A stretch of 64,000 bases of DNA from Owenia fusiformis (taxonomy: Eukaryota; Annelida; Polychaeta; Sabellida; Oweniidae), in the NCBI GenBank assembly GCA_903813345.2, contig CAIIXF020000008.1, positions 33,196,867 to 33,260,866 on the forward strand, read 5' to 3'. The notes under the pieces were generated by a model, which did not search any database, was not told where the DNA came from, and was given only the letters and a program-made list of their open reading frames with translations. This document shows positions 1-12,600 of this stretch, piece after piece; position 1 is the stretch's first letter, and each line of letters starts with the position of its first letter. Position numbers and translations under genes: made by a program.

Positions 1-272
1 TCAAAATTGTGTAAGGGTTTGAAGGCGATGGGGACAAGCAATAATTGTTTACCTTTATTTGACCTTCTCAATTGACCTTTTGCGATCAGAATTCAGGAAT
101 TTTGTTCATGGATACTGTTGTATTTCGTCTTATTGGTGTGACGTCATATAGAAATGATATTAGACATGATGGAATCACGAAATGGCGGACACTTGGCAGT
201 TTTGAGCTAAAAATATTGTCGTTTCTTTTATGAAAACCATGGGTCGGATATTTACCAGGTATGCCGATTTGA

Positions 273-3200
273 CTAAGCTTTTCTCCATCTAAAATGTCAC
301 TCGACTTTTTGGCAATTAGTAGTCATATATTGTCACGTGCATAATATTGAAACCATATCCTTAATTATTTCACAAACCCTTTGTTGAATCCAATTTTTCC
401 ATTTTGGAAATTTCAAAAAAGTTCCCAATTAAAAAGGCTAAATGCTGTTTACAAATTGGAAACTATGGCAGAATCAACAAAGGGTTTGTGAAATAATTAG
501 GATATGGTTTCAAAATTATGCACATGACAATATATGACTACTAAATGCAGGCAGGGACTTTTAATTGCCAAAAAGTCGAGTGACATTTTAGATGGAGAAA
601 TTCTTAATTATTTCACAAACCCTTTGTTGATTCTGCCATAGTTTCCAATTTCACGGTGTCCGATACTACCCAATGTAAATCGTTCCGGACCTGTTTTTCA
701 TAACCATTTGGACTTGATTTATGGAAAAAAAGTAGAGGTAGGTTTGTAAATTTGGTTATGAAATTGCTTCCACTTGACTTTATGTAAATCTAATACAATT
801 AGATAACTTACCATACTATATACCCTATCTGCAGGCACCCGCAAATGCCTTTTTTGTACGAACCGTTTGCTATAGTCTTGTTATTTCGGGATGTGAGCGA
901 TTCTGCCAGTGTTTTCACCTATTTTGCCTGATAATCACCAGTCTGCCTTCTATCCAATGGATACACAGATTCATAATGAAAGTAGCCATATTGTGAACGA
1001 AAATCATGATTTAAAATGGTTTAAATGAGTAGCAATTGTCCAAAGAATATTTTTTTAGATTTAACAATTTGGACGTGACCTAAATATTCCAGTTAATGAT
1101 GTTGACTTGTTATTGGAACGTTTCTGACTTGCGTTATTGGAACGTTTCTGACTTGTATAACACAATGAACCATTTTTAAGTGTGGAACAGCTCCATAAAC
1201 TTTATAGATTTCCAACAAATCATCAGAGTGGATGAGCACTAAACGATCATCATTAATTAAACGTATTAAGAGATACTTGCCAAGGTTGAATTGGGGAATC
1301 ATTACCGATACTTGTTCTTTACTTGATACTTTCAAAGGGCAAGAATGCATGTAGAGAAAAGTTGATTTTTTACTTTTTCTTGTGTTTTGCCTCTTCGCAT
1401 TTTTAAAGACTTCACTCGTTGCTATTTTTAATTTGCCTATAAAAAATGTGAGCATACGTTTGCCTCAAATAAGACTTTAAAACGCCCTTATTGGCTTTAA
1501 TCTGACTTCCATGCTTACATTAATGCGAAGCAAGTTTAGTGAAAGTTGAGAAGAAATAATTAGTTTTAATCGTTATTTACTGTTAAAAATCTTCTGGTTT
1601 GCCCCTAGATTATTAACAATTTGATTCATTATAATTTGTTATAATTTCATAATTTGCCTCACAGCATGCAGGTTTTTGCCTCGGATTCTTCTTTAGACTT
1701 TTCCGTACAAAAAGCTCAGCGTCATCTCTTTTAAATGGCCTAAACTATATAGGTTTTGACTCGTGTTTTGACTTTTTAAATACGAGAGAGGTGTCGCCTA
1801 AGACAGGATTTGCTGTAAACTTACAATATAATAATTTTAGCCCCAAATGTATTTTGAAAAGAATATATAGAAACATCATCGATCGCCGAAATACGATCTA
1901 TGCCCGCACATACATGGATTCCACCATCTTTTTCATTTGACACGTGGCCTTGAACGGTAATAACATTATTAGCTATAGCGAGTTTAATTACATCATCAGA
2001 TGTTCTTTACTAAATCGCTCATATGGTATTTTTATCTGCACTTTAAAAAGTACATTCGTGGCACTTGTTTCTGGGAACTGAAATTACAAAATGTGTGAAT
2101 ATTTAGTACAAAAACTCCTCTAAAGCATAGTCATACTAAATGAAATTTTTCCAGAAGCATAGACAATTCATCAAGCAACGGAACGTATAAATACCATTAC
2201 AAGACATCTCCTAATCGTTATTTTTATCACGTTGTGTACAATTCGCAGTTGTTCACCTAGTGATTATAAGACAAGTCCGTGTCAGAATAAGGACCATTCG
2301 CCGTCGTTAACTCCATTTTTTACATTACGGTCATTTATGGAAATTTGAAGGCACAGATAGTTAAAATATTAACACGATCTTTAATGTAGTGAATATTGTT
2401 CCACTTTATAAAATGATTTTTTGTTTAAACATAGTTAAATGACACTAATGCAGATTTAGAGCATATTTCTGTCATTTTTGTTATTAAATGCCGATAAATA
2501 TGAACTATGATGGCACGATCGCCAAAATAGATATGTGGGTATGAAAAAGAATGTTTTAGGTAGAAGTTAGTGCATGTATTTTTCGAAACGATTGAATTAT
2601 AATTTACCTTTTTGAGCCATTCTGGTGAATGTCTCATCTCATTCTCCTACGAAATGAGTCCAAATGGTTGTGAAAAACAAGTCCGGAACGATTTACATTG
2701 GGTAGTATAGGACACCGTGAATTTGTAAACAGCATTTAACCTTTTTAATTTGGAACTTTTTTGAAATTTCCAAAATGGCTGCCATGTGATTCCAGAATTA
2801 GCATGAGTGTGACCATGGATAGAGCCCATGGTGTGACGTGACATCACAGTTGCTCGTTCCTAGGTACAGGCCTGTCAACTTGGGAACACCTAACATGAGT
2901 GACTTGGAAATGTTGAACACCTCCCCTCAAAATACGGAGGTACGAAAAATTTCAAACGGAATGCGTGTCATATACATAATTCGCGTGAAAAGTCCGAACG
3001 AAATGCGTACGTTTTTTTTCGTCGTTCGTATTTTTGCTGTGTAGACGATCTTTTTTAGAAATTTTTCTACAGAAATATTTTTGCTTGACAATTACCAGGT
3101 ATAATGCGTATTTGCGTGACATTTTTTGTCACGCAAAAATAACTGGCGTGACTTCAAATTCTTCAGCAAATGCGTGACAAATACGCAAATTGCGGGACAG

Positions 3201-3470
3201 TTGACAGGCCTGTAGGTAACAACAAGATCACAATTGCTCGTTTCTAGATAGCAACAAGATTTTTGATAAAATGGCACAGAATTACCCTGATTAACACCCT
3301 TAAAATCCGATTTTCAAAGAATATATTTGGAGAAACAATAAAAGGTAAGTGGAATAAATTAGAAGATGGTTTCAAGTTACCACAGAAGTTAATTTGAAAC
3401 TCAAGAATGCCTTCTTTGACTCATAATCACAAAAAAGTCGAGTGACATTTTAGGATGGAGAAAAGCTTAG
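273..3470. repeat. Composite inverted-repeat region, probable dead transposon
   Basis: The outer ends are inverted copies of one another: about 40 bases from 273 (starting CTAAGCTTTTCTCCATC) return in reverse complement at about 3431-3470. Inside, 280-390 is inverted again at about 480-600, and 390-720 is inverted at about 2650-2790. The pieces therefore form nested foldbacks. No transposase was recognised and no target-site duplication could be fixed. It reads as a nonautonomous or decayed DNA transposon with internal rearrangement. Confidence 0.55.
1093..1455 (-). CDS. Unrecognised 120-codon reading frame
   Basis: An open frame of 120 codons lies inside the composite inverted-repeat region. 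The N-terminus is basic, with many Lys and Arg in the first 30 residues, and the middle is hydrophobic. Near the C-terminus a short peptide (QVRNVPIT) occurs twice, because a 24-base stretch at about 1108-1157 is tandemly duplicated. I recognise no domain. It may be a remnant of a transposon gene or a chance frame; coding status is weakly supported. Confidence 0.15.
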   Translation of the reverse strand: MLTFFIGKLKIATSEVFKNAKRQNTRKSKKSTFLYMHSCPLKVSSKEQVSVMIPQFNLGKYLLIRLINDDRLVLIHSDDLLEIYKVYGAVPHLKMVHCVIQVRNVPITQVRNVPITSQHH

Positions 3471-3533
3471 ATCATGATTATTTCTATATATGTGCGAAGT
3501 TTGGGTGAAATTCATACTAAACATCGATGCCTA

Positions 3534-3572
3534 TAAGCGCCCCCCGTTTTTTTCAAAATCGGGGGGCGCTTA
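3534..3572. repeat. Perfect GC-rich hairpin
   Basis: TAAGCGCCCCCCG is followed by a T/A-rich loop of about 13 bases and then by its exact reverse complement. It stands out in AT-rich surroundings. It could be the collapsed ends of a MITE. No adjoining gene or T-run suggests a transcription terminator. Confidence 0.6.
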
Positions 3573-4056
3573 ACCGCTATCTAAATCATGTCAGTAAGAT
3601 CTTCAAGGCATTTACACACAATGGGAGCCTTTATAGGCATAAGCAGACACATAGGAAGAAAAATGTTGACAAGGAAAATGCCTTACAATGAGTACATGAT
3701 ATGCAATTTGCAGAAAAACATTCTCTTTTTCAATCATCATTTGACTTTGCAGAGTCAGTTTTTTAATTTTTAATCAATAAGTTTATCTTTTGAATTCAAT
3801 GAATTGCAGGGTTTGGGTGAATTGCCTTCCGCCATTTCATGTCACCATATAAAATTTACAATAGAAAACATATTCAAGATTCAAATAGCTAAATTTTGGA
3901 CAAATATAAAATAAAGATGACATCGGAAGCACCAGTACCGAGGAATACAGAGTGACTCAAATTCACAAAAGCAATTTTCACTTTCAGCACATCGTAAATG
4001 CTCCAAAGGGATTTCCGTGTCAATGGCATTAAAATAAGTTACACATACAGCACATA

Positions 4057-4457
4057 CTGTACGCCCGGTATTATTCGCGTGCGATTAACTTTCGCGCTTT
4101 TCGCGAGGGTGTTAAAATCGCGAAAAATTATCGTCGCGAAATTGCCAATTAAATCCCCGGGAATTTGTTTTTACTCGTGGCTCTGATGCATTTCGTTTTG
4201 TCTACTAGTTTGGATCGAGTTATAGTACTTCAATAGTACTGTGCAACTCCATGACTTTACTATGCGCATGCGCGGCAATGAAAGAGCACGTGCGCACGAT
4301 TGTTCACGTGATCGTAGCCTGCAATTTGATTGGACATCATATACTGGGGAATCCCCGAATACGATAAAATACAGTATTCGCGAAATTTAATAGCCGCGAA
4401 ACCGTGTTTTCGCAGAATTCGCGAAATTAAAGCTCGCGAATAATACCGGGCGTACAG
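4057..4457. mobile_element. MITE with CTGTACGCCCGG ends and TA target duplication
   Basis: The first bases, CTGTACGCCCGGTATTATTC, return in reverse complement at the right end. Both ends are flanked by TA, as for Tc1/mariner-type insertion. The interior is rich in CGCGAA/TTCGCG words and has no transposase frame. Its length of about 400 bp fits a MITE. Confidence 0.7.
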
Positions 4458-5494
4458 TATTTATTTGTAGATCCTCATATTATCAATGGATTAGCATAAT
4501 ACATTTTGATTTTTTCAATAGATATTATTCTGGCTTCTATAGTTCTGACATTATCATTATATGCTGAATGTATGTATTATACTAGTTTCGATTGTATATG
4601 CCTTTGACTTGATTGTAAAAATTTAAAACACATAAAATTCTCATTGAACCTTTTAAATTGGAAAATTATCGGATAATTTATTTCTGTAATATTTACATTC
4701 ATATTTTCTGTATATACGTGTGTATGAAACTAATTAATTATTTACCACATCACCGTGCTTGCCTATTAACTGTTAACAATTACCAAATTGAAACGTTCTA
4801 ATAATATTATATATCTTTAGAGAACTAATCTCAAACCACAAATAGTAACTAGACATAAGACCCCTGGTACCCAAATGGAGGATTAACTGTAGACATATGT
4901 AAGCTAGAGACTTGAGTAAGTAAGACATATGGCCAAAATCACATTTTCTTTCCTGCCTCTCATCAAAAATTAAAGTTATATTGAGTATGCAATGTAAATG
5001 TATTAAATCTTTTCATTTGTATTTGTATTTAAACTTTTTTCAATTCTTTCTTCTTCATGCATTGTTATGACTTCGGTATGAATAAAATGTCGCCTATTGT
5101 TCTGGTCCTAGATTGTGATATTGCTTCTCTATGGGAAAGGGGATGTTTTAGGGGAATTATTTATTTTCACGTAAGATCATACATACGGTCTATTTTTCTT
5201 ATGACAGGTTTACACTTTGAGTTTGCTTTTCTTGCTAGATAGCTTTTGGTCTTTTCCATTAGCATTTGTGCTGATGCTTATAATTATCAGGAGGTCTCAA
5301 TTCAACAGTTTTAAGGTTAGATCTAAATTGCTTAAAAATTGGTAAGGATTAAAAGGTGGATAGGATTGGGTGTATTTGATTCATGTAAAGATGGATTGGA
5401 TTGGGATTCTGCAAATATGGAACTTCCATATTTTAAGATTGAATTGAATATGCTGAACAGATGGTGGTAAATTCATCTGTATGTGACTACACTA

Positions 5495-5803
5495 CACTGG
5501 CGGATCTGGGGGGGGGGGGGCAGGGGCCCGCCCCCCCCCTCGGGTGGGCCCAGAAAAAAAATTGGGCCCATAAAAAGTCTTGTGGCCCTAAAAGTGGGCC
5601 TTTTTTGTCATAAATGGGCCTTCTGAGGCCTTATTTTTTAATTTTAGGCCAAATTTTGAAGAAAATGGGCCTCAACATTTCAAAATTTGGGCCCACATTT
5701 TGGTTTAAGGGGCCCAAAAAACTTTTTCGCGCAAGCGCGGAAGCTTTTTCTCAGACCAGGAGTTTTGCCCCCCACCCCTTGTTGGTTCCCAGATCCGCCC
5801 CTG
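5495..5803. mobile_element. hAT-type MITE, 5-bp duplication CACTA
   Basis: The ends are CACTGGCGGATCTGGG and, in reverse complement, CAGGGGCGGATCTGGG, the CAGGGGCGGATC type of hAT terminus. CACTA flanks both sides. The matching place in the second duplication copy (around 14350) reads straight through with one CACTA, so it is the empty site. The interior is full of GGGCC(C) words and homopolymer G and C. Confidence 0.8.
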
Positions 5804-6844
5804 CACTATGCTTGATAGAGCGATGTATTTCAACCTGCAACCCAACTGACACACTTCAAAATAATTTAATTAAAACACTTTACTTTTTAGGGAATATGTT
5901 ATTCACCCGCTTGATGGTGAGTTTACATTTATAAGTAAATAGATCTACATTGATATCGAAAGTAAATAATATATGTATATCTTTATATGTTGTGATCAGC
6001 ATTAAAATCAATTACTAGCAAGATGAATCAAAAGCATATGATGTCACCAGAAGTGCGACCCCTGAGATATATATTTTCATTAAACAGGACAACATCAGGC
6101 AATAAAACAATTAGCATTACGAATCCAAAACATTCAATAACGTAACATATATTTCTGTCAACCAATTTTCCTTTAGCCCCTTTAACCTGCTACTTACTGC
6201 CCCACTGAAACATATGTAAGATCATTTCTTCTCGCATCTAGTCTATTGAAGAGTGGATGTTCCCAAAACATTTCTGCATTGAAAACAGATGATATGGATC
6301 TTCAAAGCAGTCTGTCATATGGTTTACGAATTGTCTTAGAAGTGTATCAGAAGTCGGGCACTAGGTCAATCCCTTCTAGTCCATCCAAAAATATAATATT
6401 ACATAGCCTATTTTATTTGACATTGTAAAAGTGAGGAGAGGGCCAATTCTAGAGGTTGTCTTAAAGAGATTCCATATTTTGAAGAAACCCGATCCAGTTC
6501 GACTTTTAAATGAATCAAATCCACACGATCCAATCCACTTTTAATCTTTACCTAAATATTGCCATACTGTATATATTTTTCAAAATCAAGTAGGGAGAAG
6601 TTAAAATTTGACCTTTGATTTTAGACTTTTTCCATCCTGTATATATTACCCAAATTCAAGTTGCAAGAAGTTGAAATCGACCTTTGATTTCAGACTTGAA
6701 GTTCTGTTGACCTTCAAAAGGTCAAGATCTTCTTCTGGGTAAGATTGCTTGGCATTGTAAATGTCAAGTTCATATTGTAATATAGATTTGCCCCCCCCCC
6801 CCCTATTGAGCTACTGGACTTACATCATCCATTCTTTGTTTCAG

Positions 6845-7908
6845 ATGGACTGTTGGTTGAATGGGGAGATTGGTTCAACTTCAAATGTCCAGAATGCCAA
6901 CAACATTTTCCCGCCTACTACAGTACATGTTATCCAAACTTTCTGATTAGTCATATAAAAAAGCGTCACCATAGGGGTTATTTTGTTAGTTGTATGGACT
7001 GCGGCATACGTCTGAAGTACCTCAACTACAAAAATCATCGCTTGGCTTGTATGAATATCAAGCCATATAAATGTTCGCACTGTGGTGCATCTTTTATCTA
7101 TGGGAAGGCTTTGAAAATGCATTGCTATAGAAAGCATAGTGTGAATCCAACTTATGACAGATCTGGAGAAGTTTGGAAGCCAAAAGTGTGGATTTGTAAA
7201 GTGTGTGATCGCACATTTAATTACCAACGAAACTTTGAGTATCACATGCTGAGTAAACATAGCAGAGCTAAGAAGAAATTTAATTGTAACGAATGCACAC
7301 TGTCCTATTTTACAAAGGCAAGATTGAGGCTTCACATTAGCCAAACTCATTGCCGAGATAACATTGTCTGTGACTTATGTGGCATGGAAATGATGTCAAC
7401 CAAGTTGAGGTTCCACATGAAGACGGCGCATAAACCTAAAAGCAAATGTTTACATTGTTCTGAGACATTTCAAACTAACTTTCAACTTAAATTGCATGTG
7501 ATGAAACACAAAGACTGTTTTGAGTCCATGAAAGAAGTTTTTCCACAATGTACACTATGTTTGAAAGTATTTTCTTCAAAATATAATTTTGACCTACATA
7601 TGCTCGATACACATAACCCAGAGAAGAAATTCAAGTGCGGACAATGTGACAAAGCCTATTCTACAAAATACAGATTACACGATCATGAGCAAAGTCACAT
7701 TAAAAATTTAGCGTGTACGTATTGTGGAAAAACTTTTGGTCGTCGAGGACATCTGAATGCTCACATGGAGATTCATTCAGGCCTCACGTACAAATGTGAA
7801 GTATGTGGTAAATGTTTTAAACACAAGAGTCATCTTAATTCGCATAAACACAAAGGGATCAAATGTACTAGTAATGCTAAAAAATCAAATGATGAAGTCC
7901 AAAACTGA
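6845..7908 (+). CDS. Multi-C2H2 zinc-finger protein, last exon (copy 1)
   Basis: This is an uninterrupted frame of about 354 codons ending in TGA at 7906-7908. It is almost entirely zinc fingers: about ten to eleven C-x2-C...H-x3-5-H units (for example CSHC, CKVC, CNEC, CDLC, CTYC, CEVC), most spaced by non-canonical linkers rather than TGEKP. The first two and the last finger are irregular. The frame has no convincing ATG. A pyrimidine-rich acceptor ending TTTCAG lies at 6844, so the exon probably begins at 6845 with two bases completing a split codon. The start codon must lie in an upstream exon I could not identify. No KRAB, ZAD, SCAN or BTB domain is visible. The expected role is sequence-specific DNA binding in the nucleus, with unknown target. 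A paralogue, about 90% identical in protein, lies at 16001-17064. Confidence 0.88.
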
Positions 7909-8869
7909 AAACGTCCATCTTTGTTCCAACTTTTTTGTTTTCTTGATTTTATTCAGTAATGTTTTTCAAAAAGTTTGCTGGTTTTGATGAGGTCAACGTT
8001 TATCAGTTATACTGTAGGTTGGCTAAGAAGGCAAAACTATTTAAATCATGCTGGTTGATTTGTTTAGGACAAACTGGCCAAAGGAACACGTACGTTATCG
8101 CAAACAATTTCAGATGATTCTAATATTTTCTGATTGTGAAAATGGATCTATTTTTTAGACCCATTTATTATCTCCTTGAAAAGTACAAATAACGGTAATT
8201 TAGTTAATCAGACTAAGTGATATTAAAGGAGCAATATAACCAATGGATAGCATGTATTTTCTCAATGGGGAAATAAAATGGGAACACTAATCTTAGGAGA
8301 ATTCAGTTTTCCTTTCGTGAACTAATTGGTACATGAAAATAAAGAATAGTAATTGCATTAAACATTGTAAAAATGATTGCATTTTTGGTGAAATTGAGGG
8401 CAACATCTTTGACAGTATGTTGATGGGTTGATTGCAAGCTAAATATCTCCGAGTTCGATTGACTTTTATATTATTGCATACACTTTTCTTTGAGATAATT
8501 AATGGATCTAAAAGATATACCTGTCTTCATTGTCGGAAAATAGTCATAATCCGAGATATGACGGTCTGAAATTGTTTGCATTACTATTAAAATACTAAAA
8601 TGCCTTCATAGTCTGTTGTACATGTAACATGGTATACTGTAATTCGCCTATTTCACCTTCTACTAACGTTGAAACCCATCTTGATGCAAAAGCTACTTGC
8701 AATTCCTTAACATTGATCACCTTTAACTCACCATTATTGTAATTTTGAACTAAGATGTCCCAAGTAGGCCATAAGTTTATCAATAGAGAAATTTCGCTCA
8801 TTCATGCAAGCATAACTTAAGTTTATGCGTTAGCATTATACGTTAAGTTTGGCGTCTAATTTTGCAAAT

Positions 8870-9740
8870 ACGTAGTTTATCAATTTTACTGTAGGTTTGT
8901 CTTGTCGATGCCAGGTTGGCTAAACTTTATCAATCTTACTGTAGGTTGGTTTTGTTGAGGCAAGGTTGGCTAAACTTTATCAATTTTACTGTAGGTTGAT
9001 TTGTCGAGGCCAGGTTGGCTAAACTTTATCAATTTTACTGTAGGTTGGTCTTGTCATGCCAGGTTGGCTAAACTTTATCAATTTTACTGTAGGTTGGTCT
9101 TGTCGATGCCAGGTTGGCTAAACTTTATCAATTTTACTGTAGGTTTGTTTTGTTGAGGCAAAGTTGGGTAAACTTTATCAATTTTACTGTAGGTTGGTTT
9201 TGTTGAGGCAAAGTTGGCTAAACTTTATCAATATTACTGTAGGTTGGTTTTGTTGAGGCAAGGTTGGCTAAACTTTATCAATTTTACTGTAGGTCGATTT
9301 GTCGATGCCAGGTTGGCTAAACTTTATCAATCTTACTGTAGGTTGGTTTTGTTGAGGCAAGGTTGGCTAAACTTTATCAATTTTACTGTAGGTTGGTTTT
9401 GTTGAGGCAATGTTGGCTAAACTTTATCAATTTTACTGTAGGTTGGTTTTGTCGAGGCCAGGTTGGCTAAACTTTATCAATTTTACTATTGGTTGGTTTT
9501 GTTGAGGCAAAGTTGGCTAAACTTTATCAATATTACTGTAGGTTGGTTTTGTCGAGGCTAGGTTGGCTAAACTTTATCAATTTTACTGTAAGTTGATTTG
9601 TCGAGGCCACGCTGGCTAAACCTTATCAATTTTACTGTAGGTTGATTTGTCGATGCCACGCTGGCTAAACTTTATCAATTATACTGTAGGTTGATTTGTC
9701 GAGGCCACACTGGCTAAACTTTATCAATTATACTGTAGAC
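8870..9740 (+). repeat. 49-50 bp minisatellite, about 17 units
   Basis: Direct repeats each contain GGCTAAACTTTATCAATTTT followed by ACTGTAGGTTGGTTTTG and a variable TTGAGGCAAG or TCGATGCCAG segment. The period alternates between 49 and 50 bases, and unit variants are interspersed. Diverged single units also occur at about 7990-8060. The array lies about 1 kb 3' of the zinc-finger exon. Only the equivalent of scattered single units is present in the second duplication copy. Confidence 0.95.
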
Positions 9741-10633
9741 TGGGCTTCGTTAGACCAAGTATGCAAGTTGTTTTTATGGTATTGTGTAAGCTATCTCAAT
9801 ATCTCCCAAGTAGAAACATGGTGTTATTTTTGTTCCGATTATTATAATAATCAACAAAATAAACAACACGTTCACGAAAAAACGTTCGTATAAAATAAAT
9901 GTTAATCATGTTTAGTGTTTGACTGTTAATAAAATGAAAAAAATGTATTAAATGATTAAGTAATTAAAGTTGATATCATGATTTGTTTATACTTCTGAAC
10001 ATACTTAAAATGCGTAAAAGCTGACACCATTAAAGACATTTCAAAAGCCACCACCAAAATCAACAGGTTCATACTAATGTATCTAGATCAATCCGTTGGC
10101 AAATGCCTAACATTGGTTATGCTGTCTTTCATGCAGTTTCATTCAAGAAATAGTATTTATGACGTGCACGGACCTGGGGAAAATATGGGCTCATGTCAGC
10201 TTCAAGCGTCTACATCACATCACTCGGAAAGCATATAGTGTAACCACCTCAGTAGTCCGTCGTGAAAGAAAATTACATTCTATTGCTATTACCATGGAAA
10301 TACATGTACCATGCTGTTACCATGGAAATACTTACAGAAATATACACCAGCTAGATTCATGTTAGGATTCTAATGGCTGGTTTCGAAAAAAACTTTTAAT
10401 TTAGTAAGCAAACGTAATTAATGGTACCTTTTACAAGTTACATCATGAATCTTGCCAGTATCCTATGTTGTGGTATTTAATCCAAATGGTTAATTTGCCG
10501 GATGGTCAACTATCATTTTTCTAATTTTAATTTTACTAATGACAAAAAAACTTCACATTGGATAACATCATGAAGATAATGTTTCCAATTGGCAAAAGGC
10601 AAATCACATGATTATGCAAAATTACCACTTATT

Positions 10634-10700
10634 ACAGTGGCGTAGCCAGGATTTGGTGACTGGGGGCTCTATTTTTATGTAATTCACAACCCCTCCCCCT
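10634..10700 (+). mobile_element. hAT-type terminus (CAGTGGCGTAGCCAGG)
   Basis: CAGTGGCGTAGCCAGGATTT is a typical hAT end sequence, followed by a G-rich and then a C-rich stretch. The opposite end was not found nearby, so this is one end of a truncated copy. A diverged reverse-orientation end of the same kind lies near 44790. Confidence 0.5.
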
Positions 10701-11154
10701 TCATCAGGGTTCCTCAAATAATGCAATTAGAGATTTTACATTTTGGCATGCCAACCTAAGGTCCTTACCATGGCATGGGTGCACTAAGGTCCTATCACTT
10801 TTGGAAGAGTTTATTTTCATTCAAAAGGTAGTATAGGAGTCGATACATTTTATAAGCATAACATTTGAATACACACTCAGTGGAGTCAGTTACTTGAATA
10901 AAACCTAGACATTGCAAATCTATATAGTAATGTATTAGTATAGTATATAATTTATCAATTGTGCATTTAAGACCCCATGCAGAACAGTTCTAGTGATAAA
11001 GACAATCTTCCCATTACAAACCAAAGGCTTTACCAAAATGCCAAAAAATCACTATTGATTTTTCTATTATTGCAGACATTTATGGTTAGTTTATTGACTA
11101 AATTTCACAAACAGGCACAATTCTAAAAAATCTTACTTGGAAATACAAATTAAG

Positions 11155-11882
11155 GTGCTATGGAAGTTAACAGGAAATGACAAAACAAAAAAATGTCAAA
11201 ACCATGCTGGATTTTGAAAATTTTTTGAAACAAGATAACAGAGTTCTGTTTGGACCTCCAGTCAGTTTAATTAGTTCCACATATCATTTACATGACTGGG
11301 AACACAAGGAAAATGGTCAGAATGACCATAAACATGATGAAATAACCTTTTCAGCCCTCTGAAAATGTGAATGAAAAATAGCTAAGAGTAGGTGCTCGGG
11401 AAAGGTCACTGAAGAGAATCTTTTGACTTTTTCAGAAAATGTGCCCAATATAATACTCTAAATGATACAATTTAAAAAAAATTCATATCATTCTCAGAAA
11501 AAGAAAAAATTGATTTTCCTTTTAACTACAGCAATTATTGTTTCAGACAATTTTTTTAAATTTCAAAGATTGTATCATTTAGAGCAATATATTAGACACA
11601 TTTTCTGAAAAAATCAAGAGATTCTGTTCATTGACCTTTCCTGAGCACCTACTTTTAGCTATTTTTCAGTCACATTTTCAGAGGGCTGAAAAGGTTATTT
11701 CATCATGTTTATGGTCATTCTGACCATTTTCCTTGTGTTCCCGGTCATGTAAATATGTTGAACTAGTTAAACTGACTGGAGGTCCAAACAGAACTATGTT
11801 ATCTTGGTTCAAAAAAATGTCAGAATCCAGCATGGTTTTGACATTTTTTGTTTTTGTCATTTCTGTTAACTTACATAGCACC
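11155..11882. mobile_element. TTAA-flanked foldback MITE
   Basis: The element starts GGTGCTATGGAAGTTAACAG and ends with the inverted copy, and it is flanked on both sides by TTAA. The two arms are about 350 bp long, so the element is almost wholly palindromic. A TTAA target is known for piggyBac and Kolobok elements. A diverged half-copy of the same material (ATTGGGCACATTTTCTGA) follows at about 12600-12880. Confidence 0.75.
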
Positions 11883-11924
11883 TTAAATTACAAATTAAAA
11901 TGTGTTGCATGAAACACATTGATG

Positions 11925-12600
11925 AATTTGTTCATACAAACTGGAGAAAGTATATAATCTGGGTTCTCCACATTTTTTGTATTTTCTCCTGCATGTATGA
12001 ACAAATATTTTGTGTCCATTCTCCAACATGCATAAGCAAATGATTTGTACTTTCTCCATTGTGCATGAACCAAAACGTTGTTCATTCTCTTCCGTGTTTT
12101 CAATATTTTGTTAATTAATCAATGTGTCAGAACGAATAAAATGTACCTAAACCAGTGAGTATGAACGAATTTAATGTACTACAATATCTATAATGTGTAT
12201 GAAGAGACATTACGCTCTTTCTCCAGTATGGACATGTATATGAACCAACACGCCTGTGTATATACTTTCTCCAGTATGTATGAACAAATATCATATACTC
12301 CATTGTTTATGAACACACATTTTGTATGAACAAATACTATGTACTTTCTCCAGTGTGTATGAACGTACGGAGTATTGGTTAGATAACTAGTGAAAGTACA
12401 TAATATTTGCTCATACACACTGGAGAAAGTACATGATATTTGTCAATACACACAGTTAGAATTTATTTTTCATATATACACTGGAAAAATATAAATAGTA
12501 GTCCATACACACATACACAGAAAGTAAATAAAACAATAAAATATTGGTTTAGGCACATGGGAAATTAACCTAGTTTCGATTCATACATACTGGAGAAAGT
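11925..12600. repeat. Imperfect repeat with GTTCATACACACTGGAGAAAG units
   Basis: The word GTTCATACA(C/T)ACTGGAGAAAGTA and its reverse complement recur about ten times with irregular spacing of roughly 30-80 bases, first and last in one orientation and mostly inverted in the middle. In one frame a unit reads F-I-H-T-G-E-S. That resembles the finger linker of C2H2 proteins, but no finger cysteines accompany it, so a zinc-finger origin is only a guess. Confidence 0.6.

Larger units (their letters stand above)
4825..9940. repeat. Segmental duplication, copy 1
   Basis: Sequence from the words AACTAATCTCAAA (about 4825) to GTTTGACTGTTAATA (about 9935) matches 13711-18418 in the same orientation, including intron, zinc-finger exon and 3' flank. 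Copy-specific differences are a hAT-type MITE and a long minisatellite here, and a Tc1/mariner-type MITE plus a small hairpin insertion in the other copy. The copies start about 8.9 kb apart. Confidence 0.85.

Noticed and set aside
6246-6428. Short frame MKSGCSQN... conserved in both duplication copies (also 14777-14983)
   Set aside because: It begins with a non-ATG codon, has no splice fit to the zinc-finger exon and is disturbed by a palindrome in copy 2; conservation is explained by the duplication.
6853-6855. TTG at 6853 (and 16009) as start codon of the zinc-finger proteins
   Set aside because: A splice acceptor lies just upstream and the frame continues through it; animal genes rarely start at TTG.
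6841-7350. 169-codon minus-strand frame opposite the zinc-finger exon (also 16036-16506)
   Set aside because: It mirrors the conserved finger codons in both copies and has no features of its own; it is a shadow of the coding strand.
8870-9740. CRISPR-like array
   Set aside because: Whole units repeat head to tail with no unique spacers, and the genome is animal; it is a minisatellite.
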